DNA from: Mangrovimicrobium sp048323675
GTDB lineage: Bacteria > Pseudomonadota > Gammaproteobacteria > Pseudomonadales > Halieaceae
Reading direction: 5' to 3'
Assembly: GCF_048323675.1 (NCBI RefSeq)
Contig: NZ_JBLWFK010000004.1
Coordinates: 186,001 to 250,000, forward strand
Length of the DNA: 64,000 nucleotides
Shown here: positions 53,776-63,100 of the stretch, in pieces
How the letters are laid out: every line of letters starts with the position of its first letter
Numbering within the stretch: position 1 is the first letter of the stretch
Program-made: the position numbers and the translations under genes
Notes under the pieces: generated by a model
What the model saw: only the letters and a program-made list of their open reading frames with translations
What the model was told of the DNA's origin: nothing
Databases searched by the model: none

Positions 53776-54558
53776 TTGTCCCCTGTCAGCCTTCAATTCC
53801 GCAAGTACTGCCGTTTACTCAGCCGCCTTGCCCCGGTCCTGCTGGCGCTGTGCTACTCCATTCCCGGGGTGGCCGGCGAAGCCCGCGTGGCCGTCGCGGC
53901 CAATTTCACCGGGGCCATGCAGGCTATCAACGCGGCCTTCGAGCAAGCATCCGGGCACCGGCTGCAGATCAGTTACGGTTCCTCGGGCAAGTTCTATGCA
54001 CAGATCAGGAACGGTGCCCCCTACGATGTTTTTCTCTCCGCAGACAGCGATAAACCGGCGGCCCTGGTCGCGGATGGCGACGCCCTCGAAGGCAGCGCCT
54101 ACACCTACGCCCTGGGCACCCTCGCCCTGTGGAGCAGCGCCGCCGGCGCCCCCCTGGACCGGCTCAAGGCGGGCGATTACCGGCGCCTGGCAATCGCCAA
54201 CCCCCGGCTCGCCCCCTACGGCGCCGCCGCCATGGAAGTGCTGGAACACCTGCAGCTACTACCCAGCGCCAGCGACCGCGTGGTCACCGGTGAAAGCATT
54301 GCCCAGGCCTACCAGTTCGTCGCCAGCGGCAATGCACAACTCGGTTTCATCGCCCTGTCACAACTGATCGAGGGCGGCAATCCCTCCGCGGGCAGCTGGG
54401 TCGTACCGGGCGAACTGCACTCACCGATTCGCCAGGTCGCGGTACTGCTCACGCGCGGCGCCGGCAACCCGGCCGCCAGCGACTTCCTCGCCTTCCTGCG
54501 CAGCGACCAGGCCCGGGCGCTGATCGAGTCACACGGCTACCGGAGCGCGGCGGAATGA
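53776..54558 (+). CDS. modA: Molybdate-binding periplasmic protein ModA
   Basis: 260 residues from a TTG start with CAGGAG upstream. Signal peptide (about 1-33), then the ABC-type molybdate-binding fold: ARVAVAANFTGAMQAINAAFEQASGHRLQISYGSSGKFYAQI, GAPYDVFLSADSDKP. Captures molybdate for the ModBC transporter. Overlaps modB by 4 nt. Located directly beside the nif cluster. Confidence 0.95.
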   Translation: MSPVSLQFRKYCRLLSRLAPVLLALCYSIPGVAGEARVAVAANFTGAMQAINAAFEQASGHRLQISYGSSGKFYAQIRNGAPYDVFLSADSDKPAALVADGDALEGSAYTYALGTLALWSSAAGAPLDRLKAGDYRRLAIANPRLAPYGAAAMEVLEHLQLLPSASDRVVTGESIAQAYQFVASGNAQLGFIALSQLIEGGNPSAGSWVVPGELHSPIRQVAVLLTRGAGNPAASDFLAFLRSDQARALIESHGYRSAAE

Positions 54559-55256
54559 ACGCACCCTGGTTCAGCGCGGAAGACATAGAGGCCCTCCTGC
54601 TCACCCTCAAGCTCGCCACCACGGTGACCGCCCTGTTGCTGGTACTGGGCACTCCCCTGGCCTGGTGGCTGGCGCGCTCGACCAGCCGGTGGCGCCACCC
54701 GGTAAACGCCGTGGTCGCCCTGCCGCTGGTGTTGCCGCCCAGTGTGCTGGGCTTTTACCTGCTGATCTTCATGGGGCCGCGGGGACCGCTCGGGGAACTG
54801 ACCCAGAGCCTGGGGCTCGGCACCCTGCCGTTTACCTTTTCCGGGCTGGTGTTTGCCTCGGTGATCTACTCCCTGCCGTTTGTCGTGCAGCCGATCCAGA
54901 ACGCCATGGAAGCCATGGGCCGCCGGCCGACCGAGGTGGCCGCCACCCTGCGCGCCGCGCCCCTCGACTGCTTTTTCACCGTCGTCCTGCCGCTGGCGCG
55001 GCCCGGCCTGCTGTCGGCCACGGTACTCGGTTTCGCCCACACCGTGGGCGAGTTCGGGGTGGTGCTGATGATCGGCGGCAACATCGGCGGCGAGACCCAG
55101 GTCGTCTCGGTACAGGTCTACAACCACGTGGAAGCGCTGGACTATGCCAGCGCCCACCGCCTGTCGCTGGTGATGCTCGGCTTTTCCTTCGCGGTGCTGC
55201 TCGCCCTCTATGTCTTCAATCCCAATTCCGCGCCGCAGCGGGGTCGGGCCCGATGA
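54555..55256 (+). CDS. modB: Molybdate ABC transporter permease ModB
   Basis: 233 residues with five or so membrane helices and the EAA-type cytoplasmic loop EAMGRRPTEVAATLRAAPLDCFFTVVLPLARPG. Overlaps modA (ATGA) at its start and modC at its stop. Confidence 0.95.
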   Translation: MNAPWFSAEDIEALLLTLKLATTVTALLLVLGTPLAWWLARSTSRWRHPVNAVVALPLVLPPSVLGFYLLIFMGPRGPLGELTQSLGLGTLPFTFSGLVFASVIYSLPFVVQPIQNAMEAMGRRPTEVAATLRAAPLDCFFTVVLPLARPGLLSATVLGFAHTVGEFGVVLMIGGNIGGETQVVSVQVYNHVEALDYASAHRLSLVMLGFSFAVLLALYVFNPNSAPQRGRAR

Positions 55257-56341
55257 GCGTTATCGCAGCCCGTTTCAACCTGCGCCATCCGGGTTTCGAA
55301 CTGGACGTCGACCTGCAACTGCCGGCCAGCGGCGTCAGCGTACTGTTCGGCCACTCCGGATCCGGCAAGACCACCCTGCTGCGCTGCATCGCGGGCCTCG
55401 AGCGCGCACAGAGCGGAGACCTGCACGTCATGGGCGAGGTCTGGCAGTCGGCGCGCACGTTCCTGCCGACCCACCGACGCCCCATCGGCTATGTCTTCCA
55501 GGAAGCCAGCCTGTTCGAGCATCTCTCGGTACGGGGCAACCTGGACTACGCGCGCAAACGCGCGCCGCGGGTGGATGACGGCACCACCCTCGACGAGGCA
55601 GTGGACCTGCTCGGCATCGGCGCACTGCTGGAACGCCGCCCGGCGCAACTCTCCGGCGGCGAGCGCCAGCGTGTCGCCATCGCCCGGGCGCTGCTGATCC
55701 AGCCCCGCCTGCTGCTGATGGACGAACCGCTGGCGGCGCTGGACCTGCCGCGCAAGCTGGAAATCCTGCCCTACCTGGAGCGTCTCAAGCGGCGCCTGGA
55801 CCTGCCCATCATCTATGTCAGCCACGCTCCGGACGAGGTCGCGCGGCTGGCGGACTACCTGGTAGCGATGGAAAGCGGCCGCGCGGTGGCGGCGGGCAGC
55901 CTGGCGGATACCCTGTCGCGCCTCGACTTCCCCATCCGCCTCGGCGAGGACGCCGGGGTGGTGCTGGAGGGCGTGGTCGCCGAACGCGAGCGGGAGTGGA
56001 AACTGGCGCGGGTGCGTTTCGATGGCGGGGAAGTCTGGCTGCGCGACGGCGGCCACGCGATACACAGCGCCGTACGGGTGCGCGTGCTGGCCCGGGACAT
56101 CAGCCTGGCCCGGGAACCACAGGCGGATTCGAGCATCGTCAACGCGCTGCCCGCCACCGTGGTGGAGATCAGCAGCGACGAACACGCTGGCCTGGCACTG
56201 GTGCGGCTGGCATTACAGGACACTGACGGCGGCGCGGGTAGCTACCTGGTGTCGCGGGTGACGCGGCGCTCCGCCCACCTGCTGGGACTGGCCCCGGGCA
56301 TGTCGCTGTGGGCGCAGATCAAGTCGGTCGCCGTGATCTGA
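55253..56341 (+). CDS. modC: Molybdate ABC transporter ATP-binding protein ModC
   Basis: 362 residues, starting at the ATG of MSVIAARFNLRHPGFELDVDLQLPASGVSVLFGHSGSGKTT. Walker A GHSGSGKT, signature LSGGERQRVAIARAL, Walker B LLLMDEPLAALD, and a C-terminal TOBE/Mop-like regulatory domain (about 290-362). A longer upstream frame is a shadow of modB. Convergent with eutC, 15 nt apart. Confidence 0.95.
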   Translation: MSVIAARFNLRHPGFELDVDLQLPASGVSVLFGHSGSGKTTLLRCIAGLERAQSGDLHVMGEVWQSARTFLPTHRRPIGYVFQEASLFEHLSVRGNLDYARKRAPRVDDGTTLDEAVDLLGIGALLERRPAQLSGGERQRVAIARALLIQPRLLLMDEPLAALDLPRKLEILPYLERLKRRLDLPIIYVSHAPDEVARLADYLVAMESGRAVAAGSLADTLSRLDFPIRLGEDAGVVLEGVVAEREREWKLARVRFDGGEVWLRDGGHAIHSAVRVRVLARDISLAREPQADSSIVNALPATVVEISSDEHAGLALVRLALQDTDGGAGSYLVSRVTRRSAHLLGLAPGMSLWAQIKSVAVI

Positions 56342-56356
56342 ACGACCGCCGCCGCT

Positions 56357-57136
56357 TCAGCGAAAGAAGGGTATCTGCTCACTGCCCGCCTGCGCCAGCT
56401 CCAGCGAGTCGTCCTTGAGCCTGACCCCGCTGAGCTGCCGGCGCAGGGCATTGCGGCAGAGGTAGAGACAGGTATCGGCCGCCCGCTGGTAGTCGAGCCC
56501 CTCCGGCGGGCGAATGTTGGAAATACAGTTGCGCTCGGAATCCAGGCGGCCGGGACACGGGGCATAGGTCAGGTAGATGCCCAGGCTGTCGGGCGAGCTG
56601 AGCCCCGGTCGCTCGCCGATCAACACCAGTACCAGTCGGGCGCCGAGCGCTTCGCCGATATCATCGCCGAGCGCCACCCGCCCCTGGTTGGCCAGCGTCA
56701 GCGGCGCAAGGGAATACCCGGCCTCGCGCAGCTGCGGCAGCAGCCGCTGCAGCAGCGCCGCCGCGTGTCGCTCCACCGCAATCGAGGACAGTCCGTCGAC
56801 GACCGCTACGGCGATCTCCGCGGTACCCTTGTGTGTCGCCAGTACCTCATGGTCGGTGTCGCGCAGGCGCCGGCCGAGGTCCGGGCGCTGCAGGTAGAGC
56901 GCGCGATTGTCCGCCGCGCTCTGTACGGTGAAGACCGGCAGCCCGCTGTCCTGCAGGTCCTGCGCCAGCCGCCCGGTATCCAGGGGATGCAGTACCGCAT
57001 CGCGCGCCCGGGCGTGATCAAGCTGGAAGCGCAGCTGCGCCTCAGTAGTCTGGGCATTGCCGGCACGGCCACCGGCGAGCCGCGCGGCGGTGTACCGGCG
57101 CAGGCCGTCCCAGCGATTGCGAATCACCCCGCTCAC
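56357..57136 (-). CDS. eutC: Ethanolamine ammonia-lyase small subunit EutC
   Basis: 259 residues. Family blocks QTTEAQLRFQLDHARARDAVL, VQSAADNRALYLQRPDLGRRL, LVLVLIGERPGLSSPDSLGIYLTYAPCPGRLDSERNCISNIRPPEGLDYQRAADTCLYL. Adenosylcobalamin-dependent, with EutB it splits ethanolamine into acetaldehyde and ammonia. Overlaps the eutB stop by 4 nt. Confidence 0.96.
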   Translation of the reverse strand: MSGVIRNRWDGLRRYTAARLAGGRAGNAQTTEAQLRFQLDHARARDAVLHPLDTGRLAQDLQDSGLPVFTVQSAADNRALYLQRPDLGRRLRDTDHEVLATHKGTAEIAVAVVDGLSSIAVERHAAALLQRLLPQLREAGYSLAPLTLANQGRVALGDDIGEALGARLVLVLIGERPGLSSPDSLGIYLTYAPCPGRLDSERNCISNIRPPEGLDYQRAADTCLYLCRNALRRQLSGVRLKDDSLELAQAGSEQIPFFR

Positions 57137-58527
57137 GACCGGCCTCCGGCGAGGGCGAGTTTGCCGGCCAGCGCCGCTGGCGGCAGTTCACCGGTCTGCA
57201 GGCGGCCGCTGGCGTCGAAGATCCCCTGTGCCAGCAGCCACTGCTCGAACTCCGGCGCCGGCCGCAAGCCCAGCACCTCGCGCACGTAGAGTGCGTCGTG
57301 GAAGGACGTCGACTGGTAATTGAGCATGATGTCGTCGGCCCCCGGCACCCCCATGATGAAGGTGCCGCCGGCCACCGCGAACTGGGTGAGCAGCGCGTCC
57401 ATGTCGTCCTGGTCCGCCTCGGCGTGGTTGGTATAGCAAATGTCACAGCCCATGGGCAGGCCGAGCAGCTTGCCGCAGAAGTGGTCCTCCAGCGCGGCGC
57501 GGGCGATCTGCTTGCCATCGTAGAGGTATTCGGGGCCGATAAAGCCGACCACCGTGTTGACCAGCAGCGGGTCGAAAGCCCGCGCCACACCATAGGCCCG
57601 CGCTTCGAGGGTTTGTTGGTCGACGCCATGGTGGGCGTTCGCGGACAGCGCGCTGCCCTGCCCGGTCTCGAAATACATCACGTTGTGGCCGACGCTGCCG
57701 CGGCCCAGCCCGAGGGTCGCCGCGCGGGCCTGGGCAAGCAGTTCGAGGTCGATACCGAAACCCCGGTTGGCGGCCTCGGTGCCGGCGATCGACTGGAAAC
57801 ACAGGTCCACGGGGGCGCCGCGCCCTATCGCCTCGAGTGTCGTGCTCACATGCGCGAGCACGCAGCCCTGGGTGGGAATCTCGAAGCGGGTGAGGATATC
57901 GTCGAGCAGCCGGTTCAGCCGGATCACGGTCTGCAGGTTGTCCCCGGCCGGGTTGATGCCAATCACCGCGTCGCCGCTGCCGTAAAGCAGGCCATCGACG
58001 ATACTCGCGGCAATCCCGGCAAGGTCGTCGGTCGGGTGGTTGGGTTGCAGGCGGGTGGAAAACCGCCCCGGCAGGCCGATGCGGTTGCGAAAGGCGGTCT
58101 CCACCCGGCACTTGCGCGCCACGCAGATCAGGTCCTGCACGCGCATCAGCTTGCTCACCGCGGCGACCATCTCCGGTGTCAGCCCCGCGCGCAGCGCTAC
58201 CATCACGGCGGGGTCATCGAGCGCCAGCAGCCAGTTGCGGAAATCCCCCACCGTCAGGTGCGCGACGGCGGCAAAGGCCTGGCGATCATGCGTATCGATG
58301 ATCAGGCGGGTGACCTCGTCGTCCTCGTAGGGCACCACTGCCTCGTTGAGGAAGTGCGCCAGCGGCAGCTCGGCCAGCGCCGACTGGGCGGCGACCCGCT
58401 CCTCGTTGCTGGCGGCGCCGATGCCGGCGAGATAGTCTCCCGAGCGCGCCGGGCTGGCCCTGGCCAGCAAGGTGCGCAGGTCATCGAAGTGGTAGCGGCG
58501 GCTGCCGAGCGTGCAGTGGAATGCCAT
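57133..58527 (-). CDS. eutB: Ethanolamine ammonia-lyase large subunit EutB
   Basis: 464 residues, full length. Family features: YEDDEVTRLIIDTHDRQAFAAV, GLPGRFSTRLQPNHPTDDLAGIAASIVDGLLYGSGDAVIGINPAGDN and VGFIGPEYLYDGKQIARAALEDHFCGKLLGLPMGCDICYTNHAEADQDDMD. No eutA reactivase or microcompartment genes are nearby; the enzyme would give ammonia as a nitrogen source outside a compartment. Confidence 0.97.
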   Translation of the reverse strand: MAFHCTLGSRRYHFDDLRTLLARASPARSGDYLAGIGAASNEERVAAQSALAELPLAHFLNEAVVPYEDDEVTRLIIDTHDRQAFAAVAHLTVGDFRNWLLALDDPAVMVALRAGLTPEMVAAVSKLMRVQDLICVARKCRVETAFRNRIGLPGRFSTRLQPNHPTDDLAGIAASIVDGLLYGSGDAVIGINPAGDNLQTVIRLNRLLDDILTRFEIPTQGCVLAHVSTTLEAIGRGAPVDLCFQSIAGTEAANRGFGIDLELLAQARAATLGLGRGSVGHNVMYFETGQGSALSANAHHGVDQQTLEARAYGVARAFDPLLVNTVVGFIGPEYLYDGKQIARAALEDHFCGKLLGLPMGCDICYTNHAEADQDDMDALLTQFAVAGGTFIMGVPGADDIMLNYQSTSFHDALYVREVLGLRPAPEFEQWLLAQGIFDASGRLQTGELPPAALAGKLALAGGRS

Positions 58528-58697
58528 CGGGTGTCCCGGCCAGGTGGAGGAATTCGCTGGCGAATGCAGAAATAGTAACCAAATAATTGCAGAATGAAAG
58601 CCGCGGTCGGGGTGTCGCAGTACTGGCAGGGCAAGCCTGAAAGCTTGCGGTGATCGACAACTGGTCCATAATGCTCTTCAGGAACCGGCGGGAAATT

Positions 58698-59534
58698 ATG
58701 CAACCGACAACAGCTGAAAACTCTACCGCCACAGCGTCCAACTGGATCGAAATCAGGAAGCTCTCTTTCAGCCACGGTCCCCGGCTGATCCTGGACAATA
58801 TCGACGTCGACATCCCGCGGGGCAAAATCACCTCGATCATGGGCCCCAGCGGCTGCGGCAAAACCACCCTGCTGCGCCTGATCGGCAGTCAGCTGCGCCC
58901 CGCCGCGGGCTCCATCCATGTCGGCGGTATCGACATCACCCGGTTGAACCGCGCGGAACTCTTCGTGCAGCGGCAGCGCATGGGCATGCTGTTCCAGACC
59001 GGCGCGCTGTTCACCGACCTGTCGGTATTCGAGAACGTGGCGTTTCCCCTGCGCGTGCATACCTCGCTGCCCGAGCGCATGATCCGCGACCTGGTGCTGA
59101 TGAAACTCAACGCCGTGGGCCTGCGCGGCGCCCGCGACATGATGCCGGCGGAACTCTCCGGCGGCATGACGCGCCGCGCGGCGCTGGCCCGGGCGATCAT
59201 CCTGGACCCGGAACTGATCATGTACGACGAGCCCTTCGCCGGCCAGGACCCGATCTTCGCCGGCGTGCTGCGCGACCTGATCCGGCGCATCAACCAGAGC
59301 ATGGGCTGCACCTGCATCATCGTCTCCCACGATATCAACGAAACCCTGTCGATCACCGACTACATGTACGTGCTGGCGGACGGCGGGGTGATCGGTCACG
59401 GCGTCCCCGACAAGGTCATCAACAGCGACAACCAGCACGTGCGCCAGTTCCTGCAGGGCCTCCCCGACGGGCCGGTCCCCTTCCACTATCCCGCGCCGGA
59501 CTACCGGCAGGACCTCGGACTGGAGTCAGCCTGA
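58698..59534 (+). CDS. mlaF: Phospholipid transport ABC ATPase MlaF
   Basis: About 278 residues. The ATG at 58698 has GGCGGGA upstream; an ATG at 58671 is an alternative. Walker A GPSGCGKTT, Q-loop MGMLFQTGALFTDLSVFENVAFPLR, signature LSGGMTRRAALARAI, Walker B LIMYDEPFAGQDP. Part of the MlaFEDB complex maintaining outer-membrane lipid asymmetry. Start of the operon mlaFEDCB. Confidence 0.96.
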   Translation: MQPTTAENSTATASNWIEIRKLSFSHGPRLILDNIDVDIPRGKITSIMGPSGCGKTTLLRLIGSQLRPAAGSIHVGGIDITRLNRAELFVQRQRMGMLFQTGALFTDLSVFENVAFPLRVHTSLPERMIRDLVLMKLNAVGLRGARDMMPAELSGGMTRRAALARAIILDPELIMYDEPFAGQDPIFAGVLRDLIRRINQSMGCTCIIVSHDINETLSITDYMYVLADGGVIGHGVPDKVINSDNQHVRQFLQGLPDGPVPFHYPAPDYRQDLGLESA

Positions 59535-60317
59535 ATGCTGGAATTCCTGCGCCAACTGGGCAGTACCGGCCTGCAGGTCGCCGCCGCCTTCGGCCGCGCC
59601 GGCATCCTCTGCTGGCAGGCCCTGTGGGGCTTGCCCGACTGGCGCGCTGGACCCGGACTGTTCATCCGGCAGCTGTATTTCGTCGGCGTGTACTCGCTGA
59701 TCATCATCGTCGTATCCGGCACCCTGATCGGCATGGTGCTCGCCCTGCAGGGCTACACCGTGCTGGTGCGCTTCGGTGCGGAGGCGGCGCTCGGGCAGTT
59801 CGTCTCCCTCACCCTGCTGCGGGAACTGGGCCCGGTGGTGGCGGCCCTGCTGTTTGTCGGCCGCGCCGGCTCCGCGGTCACCGCCGAGATCGGGCTGATG
59901 AAGGCGACCGACCAGTTGGCGGCGATGGAGATGATCGGCGTAGACCCGATGAAACGGATCATCCGGCCGCGGCTGTGGGCCGGTATTGTCTGCATGCCGA
60001 TACTCGCCCAGGTGTTCAACATGGTCGCCATCTGGGGCGCCGTGGCGGTGGGGGTCAACTGGCTGGGAGTCGATGCGGGCTCTTTCTGGTCCAACATGCA
60101 GCAGGTGGTGGAATTTCGCGAGGATGTGCTGAACGGTGTCATCAAGGCCTTCGCCTTCGGCGTCGTGATCACCTGGATCGCCGTCTTCGAGGGCTACGAC
60201 GCGGAGCCGACCTCCGAAGGCATCAGCACCGCTACCACCCGCACAGTGGTTTATTCCTCGCTCGCCGTCCTGGCCATGGACTTCCTGTTGACCGCCGTCA
60301 TGTTCGGAGTGAATTGA
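59535..60317 (+). CDS. mlaE: Phospholipid transport permease MlaE
   Basis: 260 residues, starting directly after the mlaF stop. About five or six hydrophobic helices and the family blocks SLTLLRELGPVVAALLFVGRAGSAVTAEIGLMKATDQLAAMEMIGVDPMKRIIRPRLWAG. Confidence 0.96.
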   Translation: MLEFLRQLGSTGLQVAAAFGRAGILCWQALWGLPDWRAGPGLFIRQLYFVGVYSLIIIVVSGTLIGMVLALQGYTVLVRFGAEAALGQFVSLTLLRELGPVVAALLFVGRAGSAVTAEIGLMKATDQLAAMEMIGVDPMKRIIRPRLWAGIVCMPILAQVFNMVAIWGAVAVGVNWLGVDAGSFWSNMQQVVEFREDVLNGVIKAFAFGVVITWIAVFEGYDAEPTSEGISTATTRTVVYSSLAVLAMDFLLTAVMFGVN

Positions 60318-60782
60318 ATGCAACAGCACAGAATCGAGATTACCGTTGGCGTCTTTATCCTGCTGGGCCTGGCGGCCATGGCCTTCCTCGCCATCCAGGT
60401 CAGCGGACTGAGCCTCAACGCCGCCAAGCGCGACACCTACCGGATATCCGCCAGTTTCAACAATGTCGCCGGACTGACCGCCCGGTCACAGGTCCAGGTC
60501 GCCGGCGTGCAGGTGGGACACGTTACCGGCATTCACATCGACCCGCTGACCGTCCGGGCAGTGGTGGACATGGCCATCGACAAGGACGTCGACTACCTGA
60601 CCACCGACAGCATTGCCTCGATCAAGACCGCGGGCGTACTGGGCGAGCAGTACGTCAGCATCGCGCCCGGCGCGGAACCGGACATCCTCGGCGACGGTGG
60701 GGTGATTCACGACACCCAGTCGGCCCTGGTGCTGGAGGACCTGATCGGCAAGTTCATGAGCAGCATGGGGAACAAACCATGA
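60318..60782 (+). CDS. mlaD: MCE-domain lipid-binding protein MlaD
   Basis: 154 residues: short cytoplasmic tail, N-terminal membrane helix (about 9-29), and one MCE domain (about 38-120, with YRISASFNNVAGLTARSQVQVAGVQVGHVTGIHID). Forms a hexameric ring bound to MlaFE in the periplasm. Directly abuts mlaE; ends with an ATGA overlap with mlaC. Confidence 0.96.
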   Translation: MQQHRIEITVGVFILLGLAAMAFLAIQVSGLSLNAAKRDTYRISASFNNVAGLTARSQVQVAGVQVGHVTGIHIDPLTVRAVVDMAIDKDVDYLTTDSIASIKTAGVLGEQYVSIAPGAEPDILGDGGVIHDTQSALVLEDLIGKFMSSMGNKP

Positions 60783-61507
60783 GTGTCGCGAGGCCCCTTG
60801 CGGCACGGGCGGCGCCGCGCTTGAGGGCCATGGCCTGCCTGCTGCTCGCCGTACTGCTGTGCGCGCTGCCCGTACGGGCCGCCGAACCGATTGCGCGCGA
60901 TGACCCGGAGAACCTGCTGCGGCAGGCCACCACCCAACTGCTGGATGTCGCAAAGCAGGCTCGCGATTACGCCAAAGACGATCCCGAACGCTACTACGCA
61001 GCGGTGAAGGAGGTGCTCGACCAGGTGCTGGACATGCACTATTTCGCCCGCGGGGTGATGGCTACCTATGCCAGCGCCCGCCTGTACAAATCGCTGCAGA
61101 GCGACGAGGAACGGGCGGCCTTTCGCGACCGCGTCGAGCGCTTCGTCAGCGCGATCGAACGGGTATTCATGGTCAAGTACGCAGACGCCCTGCTCACCTT
61201 CGCCGGTGAGCGCATCGACGTGGAATCCCTGCCCAGCGACCGGCCCGACCACGCCAGCGTACAGCAGACGATCTACGACGAACACGGGGAATCCTATGTT
61301 GTGCAGTACAGCCTGCACCAGGCAAAGGAAGGCGGCTGGCTGATCTACAACGTCATTGTCGAGGGGGTCAACCTGGGCCAGATCTACCGCAACCAGTTCG
61401 CCGAGGCGGTGGAAAAGCACGGCGGCGACCCGGACTTTGTGGTCGATCACTGGGTGGAACTGATGATGGGTGACGGTGAGGCCGCAGGGGAGGAGTCCAG
61501 CCAGTGA
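60779..61507 (+). CDS. mlaC: Periplasmic phospholipid-binding protein MlaC
   Basis: About 242 residues. Signal peptide (about 1-38, MACLLLAVLLCALPVRAA), then the Tgt2/MlaC domain (LLDVAKQARDYAKDDPERYYAAVKEVLDQVLDMHYFARGVMATY). Shuttles phospholipid between the inner-membrane MlaFEDB and the outer-membrane MlaA complex (mlaA is not in the window). A longer upstream frame is a shadow of mlaE/mlaD. Confidence 0.95.
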   Translation: MSVARPLAARAAPRLRAMACLLLAVLLCALPVRAAEPIARDDPENLLRQATTQLLDVAKQARDYAKDDPERYYAAVKEVLDQVLDMHYFARGVMATYASARLYKSLQSDEERAAFRDRVERFVSAIERVFMVKYADALLTFAGERIDVESLPSDRPDHASVQQTIYDEHGESYVVQYSLHQAKEGGWLIYNVIVEGVNLGQIYRNQFAEAVEKHGGDPDFVVDHWVELMMGDGEAAGEESSQ

Positions 61508-61851
61508 ATGCTGCGGCGCAACTCAGCTTTTCCGCCGATTGCATGCAGTTGAGCGGCAGCCTGGATTTCCACAGCGTCGTCCCGCTGCAGCGAGAGGGTG
61601 ACGCCTGGCTGCGCGAGCAGGCCCCTGCAAGCTGCCGGCTGGACATGTCCGCGGTGACCCGCTGCAGCAGTGCCGGAACTACCCTGTTACTCGCCTGGTT
61701 GCGCACTGCCACCGCGGCGGGCAAGTCGCTGCGCGTCGAACACCCCCCCGAGGCACTGATCGCCCTGTTACAACTGGCGGGACTGGACAAACTCCTGAAG
61801 GACGTTATCCCCGCAGCCGGGCCGCAGGACGGCGGGAATGGCCCCGCCTAG
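61504..61851 (+). CDS. mlaB: STAS-domain protein MlaB
   Basis: 115 residues from GTG 61504, overlapping mlaC by 4 nt. STAS fold with CRLDMSAVTRCSSAGTTLLLAWLRTATAAGKSLRVEHPPEALIALLQLAGLDKLL. Needed to stabilise MlaF. End of the mla operon, convergent with corA. Confidence 0.92.
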   Translation: MNAAAQLSFSADCMQLSGSLDFHSVVPLQREGDAWLREQAPASCRLDMSAVTRCSSAGTTLLLAWLRTATAAGKSLRVEHPPEALIALLQLAGLDKLLKDVIPAAGPQDGGNGPA

Positions 61852-61856
61852 GCGGG

Positions 61857-62951
61857 TTATTTCCGGTCGCGCCACAACCAGCCCCGTGCATGGAAGTACG
61901 CCAGCAGGGAGACGCTGACCAGCACCATCAGGCCAATAGCGAAGGGATAGCCGAAGAACCAGTTCAGCTCCGGCATGTTCCACGGCGACACCCGGGTATT
62001 GAAATTCATCCCGTAGAGACTGGCGATAAAACCCAGCGGGATGAAGATCGTCGCGATGATCGTTAGCACCATCATGATTTCATTGAGGCGGTTGCTGACC
62101 GAGGAGAGGTACACGTCGCGCAGGTCAGCGCAGGTTTCATTGTAGGTTTCCAGCACGTCAACAAGCTGGATGGTGTGGTCGTAACAGTCGCGGATGTACA
62201 CGCGCGTGCCGCCACTGACCAACCGGCTGGGGTCGTGCAGCAGCTTGCCGATGGCGTCCCGGTGCGACCAGATTACCCGCCGCAGTGCGCGCAGCACGCC
62301 CCGCACCTCGTGGATGCGGTGGATGATGTAGCGCGGCGGATCGTCGGTAATCGCGTCATCGAGTGCATCCAGCCGCTCACCGAAATGCTCCAGCAGCGGG
62401 AAATACCCGTCGATCACCGCATCCAGCACGGCATAGGCCAGGAAGTCGGCGCCGGAGGCCCGCAACTCGCTGCGGGAATCCGCCAGCCGCTGGCGCAGTG
62501 GCGCCAGCCAGTCGCCGGGGCGCTGCTGGAAGGTGACGACAAAGCCTTCGCCGAGGAATATGGAGACCTGCTCCGTCCGCCCGTGCCCCACATCGTCGAC
62601 CATGCGACCGACGATAAACAGGTGGTCGCCGTAATCCTCCAGCTTCACTTGTTGGTGCACGTTGACGACGTCCTCCAGCGCCAGCGCATGCAGGCCGAAA
62701 ATCTCGCCGATCTGGCGAATTGCCGCCGCATCGCCCAGTCCCGCCACGTCGATCCACAGCACCGCGCGGCGACCGCGCAGGGCGTTGATGTCACTGATGT
62801 CGCTGATCTCCAACTGCTCCACCGCATCCGCCCCGTAGGAGGTGGCGACGATATGCGGCTGCGGGGCCTGCGGATCGACCGCTATGACGCCAGGCGCCGC
62901 CCCGGGTTTGGTGCGGCGGTGAAAGCGCCGGGGGGAATTTTTTTTCTGCAT
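61857..62951 (-). CDS. corA: CorA-type magnesium/cobalt transporter
   Basis: 364 residues. Long cytoplasmic N-domain (to about 295), then two membrane helices: TIIATIFIPLGFIASLYGMNF, carrying the YGMNF selectivity motif, and YPFAIGLMVLVSVSLLAYF. The C-terminal basic tail RGWLWRDRK is typical. Imports Mg2+ (and Co2+/Ni2+). The N-terminal ~20 residues (RRFHRRTKPGAA) are unusually basic. Confidence 0.95.
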   Translation of the reverse strand: MQKKNSPRRFHRRTKPGAAPGVIAVDPQAPQPHIVATSYGADAVEQLEISDISDINALRGRRAVLWIDVAGLGDAAAIRQIGEIFGLHALALEDVVNVHQQVKLEDYGDHLFIVGRMVDDVGHGRTEQVSIFLGEGFVVTFQQRPGDWLAPLRQRLADSRSELRASGADFLAYAVLDAVIDGYFPLLEHFGERLDALDDAITDDPPRYIIHRIHEVRGVLRALRRVIWSHRDAIGKLLHDPSRLVSGGTRVYIRDCYDHTIQLVDVLETYNETCADLRDVYLSSVSNRLNEIMMVLTIIATIFIPLGFIASLYGMNFNTRVSPWNMPELNWFFGYPFAIGLMVLVSVSLLAYFHARGWLWRDRK

Positions 62952-63100
62952 GGTCGCGTCCAGCGCTTGTCAGGTGTGTGCACATCCCAAGCAATATAGC
63001 ACCCGCGACCAGCTTACCAACGGGCCGTGGCGATCGGGGGAGCTGAAAAGCACTTTTGGGCCTCAGCCACCGCTTCCTGCGAACGAACCAGCCTGGCCTC

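Noticed and set aside
54665..55252. N-terminal extension of modC through modB
   Set aside because: The frame is open by chance across modB. ModC homology starts exactly at the ATG at 55253, which overlaps the modB stop as ATGA.
59624..60778. Long N-terminal extension of mlaC
   Set aside because: Arg/Gly/Pro-rich shadow of mlaE and mlaD. MlaC starts at the ATG at 60779 with a signal peptide.
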